DNA of 64,000 nucleotides from Nocardia tengchongensis (GTDB taxonomy: Bacteria; Actinomycetota; Actinomycetes; Mycobacteriales; Mycobacteriaceae). Below the pieces are notes generated by a model. That model was not told the origin of the DNA and made no database searches. It worked only from the letters and a program-made list of their open reading frames with translations. Of the stretch, positions 59,407 through 64,000 are shown one piece after another. Every line of letters begins with the position of its first letter. The first letter of the stretch is position 1. The position numbers and the translations under genes are program-made. The stretch is taken from contig NZ_CP074371.1 of assembly GCF_018362975.1 (NCBI RefSeq), positions 2,046,001 through 2,110,000 on the forward strand. Direction: 5' to 3'.

Positions 59407-60462
59407 CTAGAACTGGATCTTCAGGTGGTCGGTCACCGGCCGCGCCTGGCAGCCCAGGATGTAGCCGTTGGCGATGTCCTCGGGGTCGAGGATCTCCGCG
59501 TTCTCCATCTCCACTTCGCCTTCCAGGACGGTGCAGGCGCAGGAGCCGCATTCGCCCTCGAGGCAGGAGTAGGGCACGTCCAGGCCCTTGGACAGCATGA
59601 TGTCGACCAGGGTCTGGCTGCGCGGCCAGGTCATCTCGTGGGTCTCGCCGTCGAGTTCGACCTCCACGCTGGCGGCGTCGGCGGCTTCCTCGGCGCTGAT
59701 CTCGGTCGGGGCGACGTCGGCGAACGGGTCACCGGACAGCGAGTTGAACACCTCGGCGTGGGTGCGGTTGCGCGGCATGCCGAGCTGGCCGAGGGCGTCG
59801 TGGACCCGGTCCATGAACGGCTTGGGACCACACATGAACGCCTCGTAGGCGGTGTAGGGGGCGACCAGGGCGGCGAAGGCGTCGGCGGTCGGCAGGCCCT
59901 GGAGGGTTTCGAGCCAGTGGATGACGACGACCCGCTGCGGGTTCTTGTCGGCGAGTTCGCGCAGTTCCCGGGCGAAGATGACCGACTCGTGGTCGCGGTT
60001 GGCGTAGACCACCACGATGCGGCCGTTGCCGCGGGCGAGGGCCGACTTGAGGATGGACATCACCGGGGTGATGCCGCTGCCGGCCGCGAACAGCAGCAGG
60101 TCCTCGTCGAGGTCCTTGGGGGTGAAGACGCCGGAGGGCGGCAGCACCTCGATGGTGTCGCCGGCTTTCAGGTTGTCGCACACCCAGTTCGACGCGTAGC
60201 CGTCGACGGTCCGCTTGATGGTGACCTTGGGCTGGTCGTCGGTGTGCGGCGAGCTGGCCAGCGAGTAGCAGCGGGCGACGGACCCGGTGAGGTCGCTCGG
60301 GATGCGCAGCGTCAGGAACTGGCCCGGCTGGTAGGAGAAGCGCTCACGGAGGTCCTCGGGCACGTCGAATACCAGCGAGCAGGCGTCGGTCGTCTCGTTG
60401 ATGACCGCGGAGACCCGCAGCACGGCCGATCGTGAGCTGTGCGGTACGTCGACGGTGGTCAT
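59407..60462 (-). CDS. kshB: 3-ketosteroid 9-alpha-hydroxylase reductase-like ferredoxin reductase
   Basis: 351 residues. Order: FAD domain with 'ARCYSLASSPHTDD' (about residues 62-75), NAD domain with 'LLFAAGSGITPVMSILKSAL' (about 120-139) and 'FMCGPKPFMD', then a C-terminal plant-type [2Fe-2S] domain with Cys ligands in 'CLEGECGSCAC' (about 302-312) and 'GCQARP'. The sequence is very close in layout to mycobacterial KshB (Rv3571), which feeds electrons to the KshA oxygenase in sterol ring degradation. A near-ideal KstR operator lies 51-68 bases upstream of its start. KshA is not in this window. Confidence 0.88.
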   Translation of the reverse strand: MTTVDVPHSSRSAVLRVSAVINETTDACSLVFDVPEDLRERFSYQPGQFLTLRIPSDLTGSVARCYSLASSPHTDDQPKVTIKRTVDGYASNWVCDNLKAGDTIEVLPPSGVFTPKDLDEDLLLFAAGSGITPVMSILKSALARGNGRIVVVYANRDHESVIFARELRELADKNPQRVVVIHWLETLQGLPTADAFAALVAPYTAYEAFMCGPKPFMDRVHDALGQLGMPRNRTHAEVFNSLSGDPFADVAPTEISAEEAADAASVEVELDGETHEMTWPRSQTLVDIMLSKGLDVPYSCLEGECGSCACTVLEGEVEMENAEILDPEDIANGYILGCQARPVTDHLKIQF

Positions 60463-60512
60463 AGTGTCCTCTCGAACCCGGCAGTGATGGTCAGCCGGAG
60501 CAGTCTACCCAA

Positions 60513-60530
60513 ACTAGAACGTGTTCTAGT
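60513..60530. promoter_or_regulatory. KstR operator of kshB
   Basis: ACTAGAACGTGTTCTAGT (core TAGAACGTGTTCTA, 60515-60528). Symmetry extends for 10 bp on each side of the central GT (60511-60532). It sits between the kshB start and the stop of the upstream TetR gene, so kshB has its own regulated promoter. Confidence 0.8.
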
Positions 60531-60534
60531 TTGA

Positions 60535-61170
60535 CTATACGTGGGTGTCGCGCTGCCGGACAAGCTGAGCTTCCAGCCCCGCGATCAGCACATCCATCGA
60601 GAAGTCGTAGGAGTACCGGCCGCGCAGATCACCCAGGTGTTTGGTGGCGCGTTCCACGGCCTCGGGCAGCACCCGATCCAGCAGCGACGAACGGTCGCGC
60701 GGGTTCACCTTGGAGCGCCCGAACAGGTAGGTGTGAATGGTGGCGTAGGCGGAGAGCACATTGCGTTCGTCGAAACCGGCGTCGAAGAGGATTTCCATCA
60801 CGGCCGCGATCAGGTCGAGCTGTTTGCCGAGCATCTGCTCGATCAGTACGTCGCCGAGACCCGGGTGCTTGCGCAATTTCTCGTCGATCTGGTCGATCAG
60901 GTCGCGCAAACGCATTTGCCACGTACCGAATTCGGGTGGCGGCTTGCGCACGCCGGTCAGCGCCGCGGTCGCCACCAGATCGAGTAGCTCGCGCTTGTCG
61001 GCGACGTAGTAATAGGGGGCCATCGGCGAAACTCCGAGTTCGCGGGAGAGTCGTCGCATGGACAGCTTCTCCACGCCGTCCTGCCGGACCACCCGCAGGG
61101 CGGCCTCGACGATCTCGGATTCCGAGAGGGTGTTACCGCCCCCGCCTGTCTGCATGCGCCCGACTCCCAT
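60535..61170 (-). CDS. TetR-family regulator
   Basis: 211 residues from ATG 61170 (ATG 61155 is also possible; a much longer open frame upstream looks non-coding). The TetR_N domain is 'EIVEAALRVVRQDGVEKLSMRRLSRELGVSPMAPYYYVADKRELL' in order (about residues 21-65). The C-terminal half is of the TetR_C type with 'LGDVLIEQMLGKQ' and an 'AYATIHTYLFGRSK' helix. It is followed by kshB on the same strand, 72 bases on. It is not KstR by sequence impression. Its upstream region carries the structured repeat copy 2. Confidence 0.88.
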   Translation of the reverse strand: MGVGRMQTGGGGNTLSESEIVEAALRVVRQDGVEKLSMRRLSRELGVSPMAPYYYVADKRELLDLVATAALTGVRKPPPEFGTWQMRLRDLIDQIDEKLRKHPGLGDVLIEQMLGKQLDLIAAVMEILFDAGFDERNVLSAYATIHTYLFGRSKVNPRDRSSLLDRVLPEAVERATKHLGDLRGRYSYDFSMDVLIAGLEAQLVRQRDTHV

Positions 61171-61313
61171 ACCGCCTCGACCACCACGGGCACGGATATC
61201 CGTCCCTACCTGTTCAACTGCCGATTTTCCTCCCGCAGTGTAGAGCGCGCACGATGTGAGCTGTTGCCCTACGGCCCGATACGACCGCGGGACAATCCGA
61301 ACCCTCACCCATA

Positions 61314-61451
61314 GGTTCGCGGCGCGTCTCGTTCTGGACCGAGTGGAGCGGAGGAGCGAACGGCTCCATAGTCCTGCGCCTTGGGAGCGCGGAGGGAGGG
61401 AAGAACCAGACCTCCAGCGCCGCGAACCCGCCCGTGGCGAAGCGGAGGGCA
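61314..61451 (+). repeat. structured dispersed repeat, copy 2
   Basis: Perfect 12-bp outer stem GGTTCGCGGCGC (61314-61325) with 61417-61428, and an inner stem GTCT-C-GTTCT (61326-61335) with 61402-61411. The shared loop motifs are CTGGACCGAGTGGAGCG and GCGGAGGGAGGGAAG, and GCGAAGCG-GAGGGCA starts exactly eight bases after the outer stem, as in copy 1. An extra 30 or so bases, including an inverted GGAGCG/CGCTCC-like segment, lie in the loop. A GGCAAT/ATTGCC palindrome (61465-61480) follows it. Confidence 0.7.
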
Positions 61452-61507
61452 AATAACCCAGCGTGGCAATCATCATTGCCGGTGGTGTGCTGACTTAGCA
61501 TTCGGGA

Positions 61508-62905
61508 ATGCGCCATGATCGCCTTCCCGATGGTTTCGGGGTGCGAATCGATCCCAAGGTGCGCACTTATTCCGGTGGACGGCTCCTGGTCGGTGGCACT
61601 CCGACAAGGTTGCTGCGGCTCGCTCCGGAAGCTGCGGCCTTGATCGGTGACGGGTACCTCGAGGTGACCGACCCGGCGTCGGCCCGGGTTGCCAGACGTC
61701 TTCTCGATTCCGGTGTCGCGAATCCGCGTCCGCGGCTGCTGCCGTCGCTGGAGGACGTCACCGTCATCGTGCCGGTGCACAACAACACTCCCGAGCTGTC
61801 GCGCCTGCTGTCGGCGCTGCGCGGGCACACCGTGATCGTGGTGGACGACGGCTCGGATCGGCCGGTGCGGATTCCGGAGGCGCGCAGCCGATGCCGGATC
61901 ACCGTGCTGCGGACGGATCGCCGGCACGGCGCGGCGGCCGCCCGCAATTTCGGATTGCGATCCGCGTCAACCGAATTCGTGGCGTTCCTGGATCCGGAGG
62001 TGGTGCCCCGCACCGGCTGGCTGGAGGTGATGCTGGGCCACTTCAGTGATCCGAAGGTGGCGTTGGTGGCCCCGCGCATCCTGGCCATGGATCCGGATTC
62101 CACGTTGCTGGCCCGCTATGAGCACACCCGCGGTTCGGTGCATCGCGGCCGCCGCGAGTCGGCGGTGCACGCGCACGGCCCGGTGCCCTACGTGCCGAGT
62201 TCGGCGGTGCTGGTGCGCCGGCTGGCGCTGCTGGGTGAGGGTGGTTTCGACGAGAGCATGGACGCCGGCGGGGATGTCGACCTGTGCTGGCGGCTGGATC
62301 GCGCGGGCTGGCGGCTGCGCTACGAGCCGGCCGCCCGGGTCGCGCACAGCAATCCGGTGTCACTGCGAAAGTGGTTCGCGCACAAGGTGACCCATGGCAC
62401 CGGGGTGGCCCCGCTGGCGCAGCGGCATCCGGGTCTGGCCGCGCCGCTGTCGCTGCCGATCTGGACGGCGGTCTCGGCGACGCTGCTGAGCACCATGTCG
62501 GGCTGGGGCATCTTCGGCGGCGTGCTGACCCTGGGTGCGACGCTGGTCCGATTACGCCGGGTCTTCGCCGGGCTCGACAATCCGACCCGGGTGGCGGCCA
62601 TATATATGACGCGCGGTTTCACCGGCGCGATCTGGCGGCTGGCGTCGGCCATGTGCCGCCACTACTGGCCGATCACCTTGCTGGGCATGCTGTGCTCGCG
62701 CCGGGTCCGGCACATCGCGATCACCCTGGCCATGGCCGAGGGTTTGGCGGACTGGTTCACGCACCGCGAGCCGGGCAGCCTGGACCCGGTCCGGTACGTG
62801 TTCTGCCGCCGGCTGGACGACGTCGCCTACGGCACCGGCGTGTGGTGGGGCGCGGCGCGCACCAAGAGTGCGGCGGCGCTGAAGCCGACGCTGCCGACCG
62901 GCTGA
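61508..62905 (+). CDS. mftF: mycofactocin glycosyltransferase MftF
   Basis: 465 residues. The N-terminal region 'RLPDGFGVRIDP' and 'GGTPTRLLRLAPEA' matches the mycobacterial MftF leader domain. A GT2 domain follows, with 'VTVIVPVHNN' (about residues 83-92), 'VIVVDDGSD' (about 112-120), 'AAARNFGLR' and 'GGDVDLCWRLDRAGW' (the acceptor-side ED/DxD-like block). The C-terminal part has hydrophobic helices and 'RHYWPITLLGMLCSRR'. MftF adds a beta-1,4-glucan chain to the mycofactocin redox cofactor. No mftA-E or mftG is visible here. It is convergent with the SnoaL gene, with no bases between the stops. Confidence 0.9.
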   Translation: MRHDRLPDGFGVRIDPKVRTYSGGRLLVGGTPTRLLRLAPEAAALIGDGYLEVTDPASARVARRLLDSGVANPRPRLLPSLEDVTVIVPVHNNTPELSRLLSALRGHTVIVVDDGSDRPVRIPEARSRCRITVLRTDRRHGAAAARNFGLRSASTEFVAFLDPEVVPRTGWLEVMLGHFSDPKVALVAPRILAMDPDSTLLARYEHTRGSVHRGRRESAVHAHGPVPYVPSSAVLVRRLALLGEGGFDESMDAGGDVDLCWRLDRAGWRLRYEPAARVAHSNPVSLRKWFAHKVTHGTGVAPLAQRHPGLAAPLSLPIWTAVSATLLSTMSGWGIFGGVLTLGATLVRLRRVFAGLDNPTRVAAIYMTRGFTGAIWRLASAMCRHYWPITLLGMLCSRRVRHIAITLAMAEGLADWFTHREPGSLDPVRYVFCRRLDDVAYGTGVWWGAARTKSAAALKPTLPTG

Positions 62906-63232
62906 TCAGCGGTAGTAGATCTCCAAGGTGGCGATGCGCCCGTCCGGGTCGAGGCTGAACACGTCGATGGCGTAGGTGCGGTTGCCCGGCGCGCCGAGCG
63001 GGCTGGTGGCCTCGAGCTGCGCGACTTCCACTGCCGGGCCCGGGATTACCCGGGTGATCCGGGTCTGTGCCCGGCCCGCGAACACGACATTCCGATAGAA
63101 CCCCGCGATTTCGTCGTGACCGCTGAAAATGCCGCGGGGATTGCGGAGTTCGGCCCCGGTCGCGAACAGCGCCAGCAGTGCGGGTTCGTCGGCGGCGTTG
63201 ACCGCCCGCACGTAGTCCTCGGCGATGCTCAT
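62906..63232 (-). CDS. SnoaL/ketosteroid-isomerase-like (NTF2 fold) protein
   Basis: 108 residues, one NTF2-like domain: 'YVRAVNAADEPALLALFA' helix, 'GHDEIAGFYRNVVF' and the C-terminal beta sheet 'TYAIDVFSLDPDGRIATLEIYY'. It resembles delta5-3-ketosteroid isomerase and SnoaL-type proteins. Its ATG overlaps the stop of the upstream P450 gene (ATGA), so the two form an operon. Paired with a P450 near kshB, a role in steroid or polyketide modification is likely but not proven. Confidence 0.82.
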   Translation of the reverse strand: MSIAEDYVRAVNAADEPALLALFATGAELRNPRGIFSGHDEIAGFYRNVVFAGRAQTRITRVIPGPAVEVAQLEATSPLGAPGNRTYAIDVFSLDPDGRIATLEIYYR

Positions 63233-64000
63233 CGACTGTCCTTATCTCCTCGGAGCCGGACCGGCATGTGCCGCACCCCGGTGTGCTTGTTGCTGCGCGT
63301 GTATTCGACGGGCCCGGTCAGTTCGGCGATCTCGACGCGGTCGAGCAGGGCGTCGAAGACCACCCGCATCTCCATGCGGGCCAGGTTGGAGCCGAGGCAG
63401 AAATGCCCGCCGCGCCCGAAGGCGAGGTGCGGGTTGGGTCGCCGGGTGATGTCGAAGGTGTGCGGGTCGGGGAACACGCTCGCGTCGCGGTTGGCGGAGG
63501 TCCACCACAGGGTGACCTTGTCCCCGGCCCGGATGCGCCGGCCGCTGAGGTCGGTGTCGCAGGTGGCGGTGCGCCGGTTGTAGGAGGTGGAGGACGCCCA
63601 CCGCAGCATTTCGTCGACGGCGCCGTCCAATTGGGTGCGATCGTCGCGCAGGGTGCGCCAGACGTCGGGCCGTTCGATGAGCGCGAGCATTCCGACCGCG
63701 ATGGAGTTGCGGGTGGTCTCGCTGCCCGCCGCGATGAGCAGGCTGAACAGCATTGCCTTTTCCATATCGGTGAGCGGTTGCCCGTCGATGGTGGCGTGCG
63801 CGGCCAGTGACAGGAGGTCGTCGGCGGGTGTGGCGGTCTTGGCGGCGAGCAGTTCCTGGCCGTAGGCGCGGGTTTCGGCGACGGCGCGCTGGGTGCGCGC
63901 GGTGGCCTCGCCGAGTTCGCGATCGTCGTAGTCGAGGGCCACGTTGGCCCAGCCGAAGAGCCGGTGCCGGTCCTGCTGCGGTACCCCGAGCAGTTGCGCG
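63229..64000 (-). CDS. cytochrome P450 (5' end outside window)
   Basis: At least 256 residues of the C-terminal part; the frame continues past the window edge. The I-helix 'LLIAAGSETTRN' (oxygen-activating Thr), the ExxR of the K helix ('DEMLRW'), 'TLWWTSANRDASVFPDP' and the heme loop 'FGRGGHFCLGSNLARME' with the axial Cys are all present. The style, in particular 'WWTSANRD' and 'PHLAFG', recalls CYP124/125/142-type steroid or lipid hydroxylases, but the family was not assigned. It is co-transcribed with the SnoaL-like gene. Confidence 0.9.
   Translation of the reverse strand, partial: AQLLGVPQQDRHRLFGWANVALDYDDRELGEATARTQRAVAETRAYGQELLAAKTATPADDLLSLAAHATIDGQPLTDMEKAMLFSLLIAAGSETTRNSIAVGMLALIERPDVWRTLRDDRTQLDGAVDEMLRWASSTSYNRRTATCDTDLSGRRIRAGDKVTLWWTSANRDASVFPDPHTFDITRRPNPHLAFGRGGHFCLGSNLARMEMRVVFDALLDRVEIAELTGPVEYTRSNKHTGVRHMPVRLRGDKDSR

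Overview
The window is high-GC actinobacterial DNA and looks like a Nocardia chromosome (order Mycobacteriales). The reasons are the mce operon, the RpoB and RpoC sequences (very close to mycobacterial ones, with a Nocardia-like RpoB N-terminus), DUF3558 lipoproteins, an MMPL remnant, a mycofactocin glycosyltransferase and KstR-type operators. No complete transposon, prophage, CRISPR array, rRNA or tRNA was seen.

Layout. 1-7328: the end of an mce lipid-importer operon (mceB partial, then mceC, D, E, F and two Mce-associated membrane proteins). 7329-15562: a long leader with a structured repeat, then rpoB-rpoC and a strong terminator. 15635-24465: accessory genes (secreted protein, two-component system with a universal stress protein, MMPL relic in an AT-richer gap, two flavoenzymes, secreted protein, DMT exporter with a divergent CGNR protein). 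24601-34699: metabolism and stress genes with local regulators (mqo, thioesterase, an aldo/keto reductase facing an XRE regulator, an AhpD-GNAT-pirin operon, a hydrolase facing a MerR regulator, ribA, a MerR-aldo/keto reductase operon). 34713-46629: SixA-like phosphatase, ferredoxin-fused FprB-type reductase, a lipoprotein with an internal duplication, acyl-ACP thioesterase, Ser/Thr kinase, quinone oxidoreductase, winged-helix protein, Lrp regulator with divergent hpd, and two DUF3558 lipoproteins. 46908-51486: the str operon rpsL-rpsG-fusA-tuf. 51500-64000: racemase, ferredoxin reductase, SPW protein, TetR, secreted lipase, a repeat-rich unknown protein, an AlkD-like protein, a lytic-transglycosylase-like protein, kshB, TetR, mftF, and a SnoaL-P450 pair cut by the window edge.

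Cross-cutting signals. (1) Two copies of a roughly 110-140 bp element (7368-7475 and 61314-61451) share single-stranded motifs and spacing, while their long stems differ in sequence yet stay perfectly paired. (2) Three sites of the KstR form TNNAACNNGTTNNA each sit at the start of a different electron-transfer reductase gene (35357, 53559, 60515), which suggests coordinated electron supply for steroid or lipid oxygenases. (3) Six genes carry an apparent one-base indel, including the essential rpoC. These are best read as residual sequencing errors until re-read; coordinates for those genes span both frames. (4) Several divergent promoters show operators, and two lie so close to the start codon that leaderless transcripts are expected.
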